A stretch of 64,000 bases of DNA from Mesodorylaimus sp. YZB2_4. Lineage: Eukaryota; Nematoda; Enoplea; Dorylaimida; Dorylaimidae. The notes beneath the pieces were generated by a model, which saw only the letters and a list, made by a program, of their open reading frames with translations, was not told the DNA's origin and ran no database searches. Below, piece by piece: positions 1 to 12,183 of the stretch (position 1 is the stretch's first letter; the number at the start of each line of letters is the position of its first letter). Both the position numbers and the translations under genes were made by a program. The stretch spans positions 186,001 to 250,000 of the forward strand of contig JASANH010000237.1 of assembly GCA_030248295.1 (NCBI GenBank), given 5' to 3'.

Positions 1-114
1 TGCAGGTTTTCCTTTTGTTTCTAGGGTTAACAATCCATTCGCCACGGGTTCTTTTTCTTCAAAGATTCCATGCAATTTTCCATCAACTGACATCAAAAGA
101 AGAGAACTTTGATA

Positions 115-3100
115 ATGGAGGACGATTCTCTCGAGGTAATCACATTTCGCGGTTGGCTTCTTAGAAATTGATTTTTTGGTAAAAGTTAAAGCCTAAAAGG
201 CGGTGCTAAAAGGCGTGACTACTTTGGCTAGAAAAAAGATTTTGCTGGAAAGCTTTTTCGACAACGGTTTTTCGCAAAATATTTGTAGGAAAACTTTGAA
301 GACGCAGTGGAAATGCAGTTGCCCGCGTCGCGAATGGATATGGCAATGGCTATCGATGAAACTAGGGTGGCATTGAATTTATTTTTGAATAATCGATTCG
401 AATTGGCGAAAGAAAAAATGGAACCATGGTGAGCATGGAGGCCTAAACAATTTTTTCAAACTGAATTTTTTCTCAGTGTAAGAGTTTAAAGTTGCTGATT
501 TTAAGTGCGATCAAAAATATCTGGAAATAATCAATATTTTTTGAAACTAAACTATAGTTGGCTGTCATTCAATGTTAACTAAAAAGATCATCCCACTTTT
601 TAATGTTTAGTTTCTAGTTAATTTTTTTAAAGTTCAAATTCAAACTCTTTTAATTTGAATAGCAACCTGATTTTTTGTGCAGGAAATTTTGACTGGACTC
701 GCACTTCGACCATAAATTTTCGCCTGATATTTCAAACTTATCAAAGAATTTTTTTACAGCGCAGTAATTTATCTGAATTTTTTACTTTTTCAATGGAATT
801 AGAAATCAATGAAACTGAACTTTTCTGAGTTTCTGGTAACTTTTCAAGAATACAATTCTGGAAGGTGATCGAAGCCCATATTTTATTCTTTTATTTCCAG
901 GGCTCACGAAAGCATGTACCACGCGTTGGGTCACGCCACCATTGTCTTCATAAAAGCACTGATGACGTGCGAACAGGTGAGCTGATATTCGAGAATAGAT
1001 TTGAGCCAATAAGAACAGGAAGGCTGACAATTCGTATTGGCGCAGAATATATTAGGCCTCACTTTCTGTGCGAACTCGATTGATAAGAGGCTCTTCTCAA
1101 GCATAATTGTGGCAGCTGGGCAAGCAGACTTGATGACATTTCAGTGATCAAAAGCCAAAAGCATGCCATATTGCCAGCTGTAAAGCCAATAGAGGCAAAG
1201 GTTTGGGGAAAAAAACACGCAAGAATGCAATTTAAAATGGAATAACTTTTCAGCAAGATGTAGAACAAGCTGTACGCCTTGCCAAACAAGCTTCAGCCGT
1301 TTGTGATAAGTATCGACGAGTTGCTAATTACCAAAGCTCACTGGCTAAACTGGTCAAAAATTTTGACAAGGCTGTGTACACGGAAGGTATGTACTTTATA
1401 TTTTTGTGAGTTAAATAAAGGGAGGAAATATCCTTTTTTTTAGAACAAATGCACGCCGAATTATGTTACGCTGAAACGCTGTTACTGCGAGCTTTATTGA
1501 CATTTATTCAAGATGAAAACCTAGTCAGTTTTGTCCGAGGGGCGTTGAAGATTCGGTCTTGTTATCAATCTTACAGGTAAGCTTGCGATGTTCGAATCAT
1601 AATTGGATAAATTCACAGCTACTTGGGTTCAAAACTGCGTAATATTTATGTCCAAATTGAGATTTGCTGAGATCATCCTCATTTTCGTGCAGTCTTAGCA
1701 CTAGGCTCTGTCTGGACTTGTTGTTTTGGCATGACAAAATTTTAATTCATTGGCTCGGCTAATAATGACAAATTGACCTAATGGGACTGCAAAACTCATG
1801 CATGTGTGCGCGCATCAGAAATTCCCACTGCACGGGTTTATCACATCTTTGTTTCTAAAAGCTGCTCCATGACTCATCGTCAGTGGTAAAGTCAGCCTGC
1901 CAGTCGGAGGGCCCTGGGGTCAAATCGTGCACCTGATATCCTCCATGAGTTAACGTCGTGCAGACTAGCCGCTGCTGTCAGCCTACTGCAAGAGTTCAAG
2001 CACATGGGAAAAGCGAGTAGGTGAAGGGTAAACCACGGTGGCTCAGGTTGGTTAATGCGCTGGTCCCACCTTGCCTTGGAATTGCAGCAACCCTGACTGG
2101 AAGGCAGCTGTTGTATTGCGGCTGGGACGGCAGTTTATCAAGGCCGTTCTCAGAGGGTGTCTGTCTCTGACGGCAGTTTAGTAAGTCCGTCGCTGGCCTT
2201 GCACACCTGGCTCTGGGCGACTCAGCCGGTACCATCAAGTGGAGAACACCGAACGAGTAGAGAATCAGGGTGCTGGTTCTTGAAACCCAGCCAGGAGGTC
2301 CGCCCCTCCTTGAAAATTTTTTTGGGTTAGGCCCCGGTGCTGCCCCAGCTCTCCACAGGACTTCCAACCCGTTTTGCCTATAGCCGGCCAACAGTCACGA
2401 TGATAAGCGGCTGTGAGATTACTCTCATGGCAGCTTCCCTCTGTGTGTCTCCACTAGGAGCACCTCCGCACGACACGAGGGCATCCTGGGACTGATACTG
2501 GGCGAGAAGGGAGGGCCCGTCCTGACTGGTGTTCTAGGACCAGGTCCTAGATCATCTATTCGTTCAGCGTACGCCCCTCCTCCTCCCTTCCCCCTTCCCC
2601 CGTCCCAATCCTCTCCCCATCCTTCAGGGCAGGGTTCCCCATGTAAGGAGTACCGACGCTGTCATGGGTCAGCCTAGCGTGAATAATCTATCGCACAGAG
2701 AAGTGCAGGCCAAATGCTTGGGTTTTGTTGCTTAGGCAGGGAAGAAAAGAGTGCTAAACGTGGTGAATTCAAATGGATATTCGGGGACATGATCGATTTT
2801 CAGCTCTTCTTCCGCGGGCTTGTTGGTTGACCCTGTCTTGCCATTGACTAGGCTATCCAGTATGCATGCCGGGCAAAAGTGCGTATCAGTCGCTACGCCG
2901 CGATGTCGGGGGCTACTCCTTGGGTGACCATACCAGCGCGCACCCCGTGAGGGACCCGGATTCGTAAGCCTCCTAGCCTTTCCTGGAGGGATGAAGTGTG
3001 AGCCATCCATAGTCAGGCGTGCAGCGAAGAGAGAACTTCACCAAGTCCGCAGACCCAGGCCGACTAGTTTCCAGCTCCGCCAAGTGACACTCGTCTTTCA

Positions 3101-5735
3101 CCGCTACACCACCCAGGCGGCCTACTACTGTACATATGGATGTTCGATAGGCTGTTCCATCGGTCTTGCTGTCAATTGACTGAAATGTAGGTATTGCGAC
3201 TAAGTGAATTTCGAGGGACACCCACCTACCGCTGACTCACCAACATTGCACTCTGTATTTTTTTCATTCAGAGAATGCCAAAGAATCCTCTTCGAAGCCA
3301 AGTCCAGTTCGAATGGCTCGAATGAATCAACTGCTCACTACGAATCGGGTGTTCGAATGGGCATGGGCACGTTTAACCTAATGATCTCTACTCTCCCTAG
3401 TCGGGTGCTTCGATTGTTAGAATTTGTCGGCTTCTCGGGCGACAAGGAATTCGGTTTGCAGCAATTGACAGCCGCTGCAGCCGAAGCTGAGCACACATTA
3501 CGGGGGCCGTTGTGCAGTCTGGCACTGTTGTCCTGGAATTTAGTTTTCATGTTTATCATGTCGACTGGTGAGGGCGACTTGGTGGCCTGCCAGCGATTAC
3601 TCGAACCGTTGAGACGGAACTTCCCAAAAGTGAGTGTGAAAGCAGTGGCTCAGGAATGTACTTTAATCTGGCTGCCTTTCAGGGATCTTTAGTTTTATAT
3701 TTCGCCGGGCGTCTAGCCGAAGTACAAGCTCACTTGACAGAGGTAAGTCTGCTGAGAGACTATTCTTTGGGCTTCTTCAGACATCTCTGAAGAATAGAGT
3801 CCGACTAGACTACCCATGAAAGACCTCGATCTCCTGGTTGAGACTCTCGAAACTCCCTGAAATACAGTATGTGTCCCTGATGCTGAAGAAGCTGCTAGAG
3901 CAAATAGTAACACTCACTCCTTTAGGCAGTCGATCTTTTCCTCCAATCAATTGATTCGCAAAGCGAATGGGGTCATTTCCATCACATGTGCTATTGGGAG
4001 CTCGCTTTTTGCTACGCGTTTAACGGGCAATGGCTAAAGGCTTCGGAATACGCGAGCAAGTTGTACGCCGAGAATCGTTGGTCCAAAGCCACCTATGCTT
4101 ATATGGCAGCCATATTTCTGATGGCTAATGATCCTAATGACCACACGGACAAGCAACGAATACGAAAATTGCTTGAGTGAGCGAGATTTTTCAATTTTAG
4201 CTGCGAATCAGTTCTGTACGCGAATTTAGATCAAAAGTTAGACTGTGTCAATTTTTTGCAGTAGAAGCTCAAGAGGCAGCAGGCATTCTTCTGCGCCTTT
4301 ATATTGTAGAGTCTTTTCAGGGAAGTGCCTACTCATAAAATACGCATAGCCGGGAAATCAATACCAATGGAGAAATTTTGTATCATGAAGGCCAATAGAT
4401 TCAAGCGAAAGGACGAACAGTTGGTTCTTGCGCATTATGTAAGTTGAAATGTTTCCGTTATCGACTGAGCAAATGTTGCAAGCGATAAGAAAGCATGTGA
4501 ATGAAACTGCCATTTGTGGGTATATTGCACTGTAGCCTGAAACTGTAAATTACCAGCACCAATCTAACACTATATTCAGCGAGCACCAATCTGAAACCAT
4601 TTTTAGCCAGCACCAGTCTAAAACCATATTTTACCAGCACCAACCTGAAACCACATTTTACCAGCACAAATCTGAAACTATATTTTACCATCACCAATCT
4701 AAAAGCATATTTTCCCGGCATTAATTTCAGATTAATGCTTGTAAAATATAGTTGTTAGTAAAAATTATTCTGAAACCATCTTTTATCAAGTGCGGTGTCG
4801 TAAGTCCAAACCATATTTTACCGAAACTTCTTACTTCTGCTGTTGGCGATAAAGTTTTGGGTGCTGGATTTTTCCGCAGGCGGAAAAACACCGCTTACGT
4901 GTCGAGAAAGGGCAGCATAGGAATTCATACTAATCACTCTTCTGTTTTCTTCCTAGGAACTGTTGTACATTTGGAACGGGTTCTGCGTCCTTGGTAAAGA
5001 TGCCGATTTGATCAAACCAATTTTGCAGTCCGTTGAAAACACGATATCTCGATTCGGTTCATTGGCTGGTATGTGTTCATAACTTGCCAAGTCACTGCCC
5101 TAGCACGAATTCGTGTGCTTGTAGAATCGGATATTGACGATTACTGTCTTTGTCTACTCCTGAAAGGAATGTGCTTGAAACACCTACAAAGCCCGTTCCA
5201 GGCCGAACAATGCCTGATGGAGATCGTCACCTAGTGAGTGTTTCTAATTGTTCAAGTGTCGTATTCAAGTGTCGGCTCGGGTGGACATAGGTGACAACCT
5301 ACAGTCGACTAGGGCACAATGGGTTGTGGCAAGCTAGAAATCAGTTGTCAGAAAGGGACCCCTGCAATACGCATAAAAACCACATTGATGAGTAGAAAGT
5401 CACTTGGATGCAGTTGCTGATATGCCCCACCTGAAAGATGTCCTCTTCAAAAGTGAAAAGCTGGGGTTTTTAATTTAGTGACAAACAAATATCTGACAAT
5501 TATTACATTATTCCTTACGCCCTCTACGAGCTTTGTGTGTTGAAAATTGAAGAGGACAATATTCCAGAAGCGAAACAATATTTGCTAAAGGCCCGGTACG
5601 TTATTCTGCTGAAGTTTACGAATCAATTTTCGAAATTCCCGCCTTTTCAGGGAGCACAAAGGGTATTCAATGGAATCTCGTCTGCATTTTCGAATGCACG
5701 CGTTAAATGAGCGGTTGAGTCTGAAAACGCCATGA
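115..5735 (+). CDS. TTC39: Tetratricopeptide repeat protein 39 (TTC39) family, complete 13-exon gene
   Basis: Exons by eye: 115-135, 319-428, 901-976, 1254-1386, 1444-1576, 3272-3629, 3683-3742, 3926-4176, 4321-4438, 4957-5068, 5125-5233, 5479-5595, 5651-5735. All joins are GT-AG, phases agree, and they give 560 aa, near the usual 580-680 aa of TTC39A/B/C. Recognisable family blocks in order: ALNLFLNNRF, an ESMYHALG block, HAELCYAE with QDENLVSFVRG, ESGVRMGMGTFNLMIS followed by RVLRLLEFVGFSG, FAGRLAEVQ, LYIWNG, and a C-terminal SMESRLHFRMHAL. These belong to the Iml2/TTC39 domain, an alpha-helical TPR scaffold. Vertebrate TTC39B affects LXR stability and yeast Iml2 acts in lipid-droplet and inclusion clearance; the role here is inferred only from family. 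The start ATG is the first in frame and continues straight into the domain. An upstream non-coding exon could lie outside the window. No AATAAA is close to the stop. Confidence 0.95.
1876..1935 (+). repeat. tRNA-Gly-like SINE head in TTC39 intron 5
   Basis: The stretch has CAGTGGTAAAG (A-box-like), a CCTGCC...GGAGGGCCC anticodon-arm-like part and GGGTCAAATC (degenerate B box), an order close to a eukaryotic tRNA-Gly. It lacks a clean acceptor stem and is followed by more repeat-like, GC-rich sequence to about 2450. I read it as a decayed tRNA-derived SINE head, not a working tRNA gene. Confidence 0.45.
2970..3130 (-). repeat. tRNA-derived SINE fragment, reverse orientation, TTC39 intron 5
   Basis: On the minus strand the end near 3120 reads CCTGGGTGGTGTAGCGGTGA, an A-box-type head like that of the SINE at 17399. 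The body continues toward 2970. No clear B box or target duplication was found, so the limits are approximate. The rest of the 1.7 kb intron (1577-3271) shows only GC-rich repeat-like sequence and no coding signal. Confidence 0.4.
4551..4717. repeat. 27-bp minisatellite in TTC39 intron 9
   Basis: About six imperfect units of 27 bp with consensus near ACCAGCACCAATCTGAAACC plus ATATTTT. Outlying decayed units continue to about 4825. Because 27 is a multiple of 3, the minus strand stays open as a fake repetitive ORF. Confidence 0.8.
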
Positions 5736-7619
5736 GGATATTAATTCTGGGAATGTCGGGGTGAAAGGTTGACGATAAAAATATGTACCTCTATTTCTAT
5801 ATTTTCTTCATAAAAGTTATAAAAGAACAGTTGACATCTTCCTGGTCGTTCGGTTGGTTTTCCCTTACCATCAAAAAGTGATGACAGATCAAATTAGCTA
5901 GCAGTGCTGTACTGTATGGGGCTAGGTACTGCAATGTGCTGTGCTGTGCTGTGCAGCGCAGAGACGTGAGTATTCTACATGGGCATATGGTACAGCACTG
6001 AGCACACAAAGCTTGGAAGGGTACAAAAAGGGCCCTTGCTAAATACTGCACTGCATCGCATTGCATTGCGCATCAGCACAGCAGGTACATAGTGCTGTAT
6101 ATATCAGTATACATTTCCCAGATGGAAACATGGTCCTGCAGACTGTCAAGGCGGTGGACACATTCCGCCATGTCTGCCACGTGAGCGCGCTTCGGCTGCT
6201 TTTGATTGCAGTGAAGTAAAAGTGAGATAGAATTGTATACTGTTGCACTGCTCCAGTAAACTTATAGAATTGTAACCCTCGTGTCTGGTAGGCCATGGCG
6301 AGTGGGAGAGAGTAATTGATACTTTCCCCTGGCTGGGAAACGTCAACCCCTCGGGTTGATGATTCAGCCGCAGGTAGGTATGGTCGCAAGACTTACCCGC
6401 TGACTTCGGTCGGCCGCCTCCCCGCTACGCCTGCCAGGCTTGGTTACAGAACAATCAGCTCTGTAGGGTGAAGTACTTGCTCTGCCCGGTCGTGTGGTCG
6501 CCAATCCTGTTTGCACACCAAAGTGGTCTGCGAGATGCAGGGATTCAGGGGATTCGCAAAACTGCGCACTGTGTATTCGGTAGAGTGCAGCATTCAGCAT
6601 GGGTCAGGCAGTGCGACCTGTCTACAGGTACTGTATGCTGTATATGCAGTGTATACAAAGATACTGTCCACTGTAGAGCCGTGCAACAAGCGTAATGGTC
6701 GTACGTTGAAGATGATACCTCGGGAAACGGATGGCTCAAAGCCACTCCAGGCAAGCCCCGTCACATGAGCCAGACATCAACCCTTCTGCCGCAGCTGAAG
6801 ACAGTGTATGGAGCGGGCAACGGAGGCAATGTAAGGCACCTGCCTCTCACTTTGAGCGCACTCAGAGAGGAGGGTTCGACTCGCGCCTGGGTAAAAAATG
6901 ATTGTTAAAATATGTGTTCCTTAGCCCTCGAGTGCGCCTCATGGTGCTTGGCTATGGATAAAGTATGGCATGATATGACAAGCCAATACACTGCTCGGTG
7001 TATAAGGCGGCCAGTATGCAACCAGATACACAACCTTCCCCGACAGGCCAAACACGCCTACTACCAGCGTACTGTAACAGTAAATTTCGATTTGGTGTGC
7101 ATTAAAAATTCATGTAAATTGACTTGTGTCATCCTAGCAACGACTCAGTAAATTTCTGCTGACGGAATCTTTTGTTCGAATCATGGATCCACCTCACATA
7201 TAGTATGTACACACTGACAAACTCGCACGTGTAACAACCGAGGACAATAGGGCGGGACCTTAGCTAAGCAACGCCGATGATTGGGCCAGACTATGATGTT
7301 TAACATGGTGGAAGGTGGCATTTTTCACACCTTACCGTCACTTATGGCCAAATGACTGGTAGTGACAGCGTACGTGGATACGCGTGAATGGGCGGGCCAA
7401 TCGATAAGTCAGCGTCTGGACAACGAATTCGATTGATCGAATGGTCGCCGAGCGAGTTGCTTAGCGCTCTTGGATTCCAGTATGTAATTTTATTCTGTAC
7501 TCTGTCACACTTTCACATTTCTCCGCCCCGCTTGGTTCGTTCAAGCTCGACTCGTCTGCACATTTCTGATCATACTGTAGTAGATCTCTGATCTAGCTCT
7601 CCGAAAACTTGAAGTCAGA
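5736..7619. other. Intergenic, no gene seen; CTGTG/GCATT low-complexity and a SINE
   Basis: No ORF here resembles a protein family. 5930-6075 is rich in short GCTGT and GCATT repeats. A SINE-A copy lies at 6809-6978. 6290-6480 is GC-rich and SINE-like but could not be assigned. No convincing promoter for the downstream claudin exon was found. Confidence 0.6.
6809..6978 (+). repeat. SINE-A copy (tRNA-derived)
   Basis: Contains the B box GGGTTCGACTC, then the family body motifs TGATTGTTAAAATATGTGTT, CCTTAGCCCTCGAGTGCG and CTTGGCTATGGATAAAGTAT, ending near ATGACA. The same motifs in the same order occur at 8608, 33956 and 36390 (+) and at 42775 and 47285 (-). Confidence 0.8.
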
Positions 7620-7850
7620 ATGTGCAGTTCGATAATTCAAGTGATTTTCATAATCTTTTTGGTGGGTGGGGCAGCCATGACCTTGGTCTCGTTGGCCACA
7701 CCAGCTTGGAAAGAGTTTCACAACGGGACATCGATAGAGCATTCTGCGACAGTAGCGGTCAAAACCAAAGATTACAAGGCCGTCTTCGGCTTGTTCACTG
7801 GGGCCTGCGGTGGTGATAAGCAATGGAGCAACTGCGAAGAATACTTCAAG
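7620..7850 (+). CDS. Claudin-like first exon without its own second exon (claudin array locus 1)
   Basis: The 77-codon exon encodes TM1 (residues about 4-26), LATPAW, then the first extracellular loop with GLF and a Cys pair (GAC...NC), ending CEEYFK at a GT donor (gtgcgt) in phase 0. This is exactly where the other array members have their intron. No matching second exon is visible before the next locus begins at 9577. Either the second exon was lost, making this a relic, or the exon is an alternative first exon splicing in frame to 9991-10347. Its loop is longer than in the neighbours and has Phe where the others keep Trp four residues after the second Cys. Confidence 0.6.
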
Positions 7851-8607
7851 GTGCGTAATAGCCATGGATGTGGTCACGGTTTGGGGAGTGCCTGAACCCA
7901 TCCTTCCTTCTACGTCTCAGCGATCTGTCGAGGGGATGCCGGGTAACGGTCTGGGGGGACTGCTACCTTTGACATGTTTAGCCGACCTGTGGTCCAGTGT
8001 GAATTAGGCGCCTGCTTTTTACCAGGGCAGCTACTTGCCAGTGTTCGACTCGCACCCGGTAAACCATTTTTGTGTTTAGTCATCATGTCTGTTGCTATGC
8101 TAAACCACGGACTTGAACATGCAGCACTGCCTTTGGCGGTGTGAACATAGGCGCTATAACTCATCCTGTAGGCAGATCGTGACTGTTAGGAAAAAGGAGC
8201 TCAACCGGAGACATCCGAGTGCTCAACCGTGCCTACACTGTATTCTGTTTAGGGACCTGCAGGTGATTGCCGTTCACTCTAGTACCAAACTTTTACATTT
8301 CCCCTGTCGTGCTTTATTTCACATCATAGTCTTCGTGTTGAAAATTCCATTTTCTAGGCCCGCGTGTTATAAACGGAAAACTAGAATGTCTTGACTGCAG
8401 TGGCGCTGTATGCATGGTCACTAGGGTCCCAGAAGAAGTCATGGGACCAGCGTCATGTGACTGTAAATGCTAGAGTCCGAGTGCCACACAGCGCAGCCAG
8501 TCCATCCACACAGTTTGTACTGTACTGTGCGATCATGTGATTTTGCCCATGTCTGAGTGAGTGCGAAGTTCTGCTGAGTCCCTCTGGATCATGACATCAT
8601 GTTCGTA

Positions 8608-8790
8608 TGCTATCCACGAGCTAGGCGGGTGAGGCGTCTTTCTCTCACGCTGACTGCGCGCCTGCAGGGGAGGGTTCGACTCCCGCCCCGGGGAAAGGTT
8701 ACTATTGATTTATGTGTTCCTGCCCTCAAGTGCGCCGTATGGTGCCCGGCTATAGATTAAGTGTGTCATATGACATGACATGACCCAACA
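8608..8790 (+). repeat. SINE-A copy (tRNA-derived)
   Basis: B box GGGTTCGACTCC, then TTTATGTGTTCCTGCCCTC, CAAGTGCGC, GGTGCCCGGCTATAGATTAA and a short TGACA-rich tail. It lies between the orphan claudin exon and claudin locus 2. The rest of 7851-9576 shows no coding signal. A weaker SINE-like B box (GTTCGACTCGC) sits near 8046. Confidence 0.8.
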
Positions 8791-9576
8791 TCCTCGACTG
8801 CGTTGTTTAGCGTTCGGTGATATGATGTTGTAAAACAGGAACAGGAAGACGATATTCGCACCAAAATTTGGATCTAAGGCAAGTCAAACAGTCAATTCGC
8901 TCTTGCTTGCAGCATAACGTCGCTAAATGTCATTCTGGGGTAGTTCTACCTGTGGAGCAAAGGCATCCTATGACATCGTGCTCGCCCCTGGAGTCAGTCA
9001 ATAAGAGCACTGGCATCCAGCAGCCACTGACTCGTGATATGCCATTATCAGGTTCACTAACCATTGGTAAATTGTCGGACGCTTGGTTACCATTTCCAGT
9101 ATCCTAGCATCAAAGTAAAGCCATTAGGTGGGAAGGGGGTTGCCAGATGAGTAATATGTTTTGTCCGCGTGACGCTGCCCTATTCCCACTGTCCATATAC
9201 GTGCCAGTCGGCGTTCTCCCCTCCCACTTGTTTTTTATTTGCAAAAAGTGGAAACATTTTTGGTGTTTGTGAGGGAAATTTTGAGTAGACACGTTTTGGT
9301 GTGCAGGTTGTATTCTATCGATAATAAGAAGGTGTATGGGCTTGTGTTTACACAAACCGGTTTCTCGGTGAGGACTGGTAGGGAATAACGTTTTCCATGG
9401 CGAGGAGTCGAGGCAGCCTGCCTACCTGCCAGACGCCATCCTCCTACTGGCACGGACAGAATGGTGTTGCCGGCGAGGAGCGATGTGATGTAGATTTTTT
9501 TACGTTTTATTTCTTGTACGACGTCGTGACTGTACAGTTTTCGAAAAACCCTGCCTGGTGATTGATTGAGTGAGAA

Positions 9577-10347
9577 ATGTGCTCGACTATTCTTCAGATA
9601 ATATTTGTTACCGGACTAATGATCGGTGCTGGCATGACAATTTGGGCCTTAGCTACACCAGTTTGGAGAGAATTTAATTATAATGGACAAGAAAATTATG
9701 TTGGATTTTTTGTTTCGTGTTTAAAAAATAGTTTAAATGAAAATTTTTGCTTTAATTCATGGGAGGTAGGAATTTTTTGGATTTGTTGCATCGTAGAATA
9801 GTTTTAGAGGAAATCTTGCCACCGCTTGGATCTTCCGCCAAGGCTCCCTGGTTCTAGTCCTAGACGGCACTTGACATTTTCTTTTTTGTGAAATCTGTTT
9901 CTTGCTGAAAGGGTCCTGCCATCAAGATGGCTATGAGTGCAGTGTGAGTTCTGCATGGCATACACTGTCTAATTGATCTTTTATTTTCAGAAAGCCCCCA
10001 CTTGGCAGAAGGCGGCCATGGCTTGCCTGATCTTGGCACTGGTTGCCTGTGCAGCAGCCTTCATCTGGTCGTGCGTGGCGTGTTTCATGTGTTGCTGCAG
10101 ATCATGCTTGACGCCACCCTTGCCCATCCTGAGCGGCCTGGCCTGCTTGCTCGACATCATCGGCATCGCCATCTACGGGGCCAAGAGTGGTGACCTGGGC
10201 GATATACCAATGGATCATCAAAGCCTGAATTCGAAAAGCTCCTTCGGCTACTCGTTCTGGGTCGGCATCGGAGCCATTATCACCTTGTTCGTCGACACCA
10301 TCATCGGCATTTGCCTGGTCACCACGTCCAAGGTGTCGCCAATGTGA
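9577..10347 (+). CDS. Claudin-like tetraspan protein (array locus 2)
   Basis: Exons 9577-9765 and 9991-10347 joined at a phase-0 GT-AG intron of 225 bp give 181 aa. TM1 is at about 4-26, then LATPVW, a first extracellular loop with the Cys pair SC...FC and a Trp just before the splice (SWE). Exon 2 carries TM2 (WSCVACFMCCCRSC), the short PPLPILSGLA turn, TM3 and TM4 (FWVGIGAIITLFVDTIIGIC). This is the PMP22/EMP/claudin superfamily layout: membrane proteins of cell junctions or epithelial barriers. Function beyond that is inferred. Exon 1 is strikingly AT-rich and exon 2 GC-rich. Cys clusters after TM2 could be lipid-modified. Confidence 0.85.
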
Positions 10348-11596
10348 GTCGGTGCATTGGGTACAGAAGGGCATGGATGTCCAGCAAATCGGGTTTATGC
10401 CAAAAGATAGATTAGAATGTGTGCGTGTGATGTGTTGTATATAAGATGGCGAGCAATCTTAGGTCTCTGAAACGGAAGTCTATTCCACATTGCATTCGTT
10501 GGAAGCCTTAGGACGTGTGCACTTGTTATGTGCCAGGACCAATTGTTGTCTAACGATTCTATACAAGGATTCTCCCTGCACGGTTTGTGCATCGCTTCAC
10601 TGTCTTCATACGACTGCTGTGATGTATTGAAATGTAAATCATAAAACGGTCTATGGTTCGTCGGGGTTATGACTTGTTACACGTTATTGTGGACAGTTTT
10701 CTTTGGGATAGATAGGATCACAGAACACAGTTAATAGGGTACCATAGGACAACAGTTGATGGTGTTTCCTCCACAGTGTAAAGTCCTGTACGCTGTACAC
10801 CGTACTGGAAAGTCGTTACGATGTAACTACTGTACAGTTTCCTCGACAGCGTAAAGTCCCACGACTTTGCACTGTCAAGGAACTTTATAAGATAATTTTA
10901 GATATAGACTGTCAGTCGTGTGGGTGTGGGCATCACACTATTGTATCTGTCTGCCATATAGGTTACCCTTATGGGCCGTAAAGTATGCGCACAAAAGATA
11001 CGCCAGTACACCAATGGCAGCTGCAGTACAAATTAGTACACTGCACTTAACAAATACCCTGTTGACGAAGACAGAGAAGTCGAGACTAGTGCGGTCTCGG
11101 CAGTAATACGCGGACCAGCAGCAAGAGAGATCGGGTCGCTGCAATGCAGGTTGTGTATAGTGAAGCTGCCTGTACAGCGATATCTATTTGTATGCGATCA
11201 TCTTGCAGGCACCAAGCGTCTGAATTCTTGTCATGGCTATGACTCTTGTGTTGCTTGCCTATGGTTGGGGTCATAATGAGCTAGTGCTAGGTGCTAGTGC
11301 CAGTCAGTGCTACTGCTCACGTTCACACTATAACATATACAATGATCCTCCACTAGCGCAACCTGCGCATCAATAAATCAAAAATGCTAGTAGCATCTAG
11401 AACTAGCTCATTTAAGAGCTAGCCTTTTTTGAATTCAGAGCAGCACATTGACGTATTGAGTAAGAGGTCGAACCCCTTTCCAGCTCATGGAACCAACCAT
11501 CTATCGCGTCACGTCAGCTTAGGTCAAATAGCGCTAACGGCTTCTTGTAACTTATCCGAATCATCTACTAACTAGTTACAGGTGCTGCGACGTGAT

Positions 11597-11647
11597 CTTG
11601 CGAAAACATGACTGAACTTATTGTCTGTTCAGTCATGTTTTCACAAG
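11597..11647. repeat. 21-bp near-perfect hairpin, 9-nt loop
   Basis: The arm CTTGCGAAAACATGACTGAAC (11597-11617) pairs with 11627-11647 over 21 positions with one mismatch, around the loop TTATTGTCT. It could be a small fold-back element, a transcript hairpin, or, less likely given the short loop and stem, a small-RNA precursor. Confidence 0.7.
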
Positions 11648-12106
11648 TTTCGACTGGCCGCAGTTCGAACTGTGATGTCAGTTAAAAGTCAACGACATCA
11701 TGAAAAGATGTCTGCCAGGGCCTCTCAAAAACCAAATCTGCTACCCTCTTCAATTCATGGCTATACTGTGTGATTTTTGCTTTTGGCAGCACGCACAGAG
11801 CATGAAAGCGAGCCATACATGATAAGTTACAGCAATGCATGTGTGAAAAATTGTTGCTCGCCAGTACAGACAGAAAGTGACTGTGTCGTTTACCCGCTGT
11901 GGTGAAGCGCCAGAATTCTATTACCTGGGGCACAGCAATCTGTAACAGGTTAATTACTGCTTCTTAGAGTCATCTGTATCACCAAGCTTTACACTTTTTC
12001 AAAGGATGATGCATCACAAGTATGAGCGCAATGTAAAAAAAATTACTTCTTGTTATTTTGACAATGACATGATTGTCGATGCATGACTGGCCCACTCTAA
12101 AAAGCC

Positions 12107-12141
12107 TATATCAGCTAATTTGATCTTGCTCACAGTCAGTT
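12107..12141 (+). promoter_or_regulatory. Possible core promoter of claudin locus 3
   Basis: TATATC at 12107 lies 31 bp before the A of an arthropod-style initiator TCAGTT (12136-12141). The ATG at 12184 follows about 45 bp later. The same 31-bp spacing is seen at the GPCR gene at 27055. Evidence is motif and spacing only. Confidence 0.35.
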
Positions 12142-12183
12142 CGAGCAAGCAGTCGGAGCAGTATCTGCGACAAAATCGGAGCC

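Larger units (their letters stand above)
10348..12183. other. Intergenic, no gene seen
   Basis: No protein-like ORF. 10780-10860 has repeated TACTGTACAG palindromic words. A near-perfect hairpin is listed separately at 11597-11647. A possible core promoter of the next claudin lies at 12107-12141. Confidence 0.55.

Noticed and set aside
1996..2391. 131-codon minus-strand open frame in TTC39 intron 5
   Set aside because: Lies in GC-rich SINE-like sequence inside the intron.
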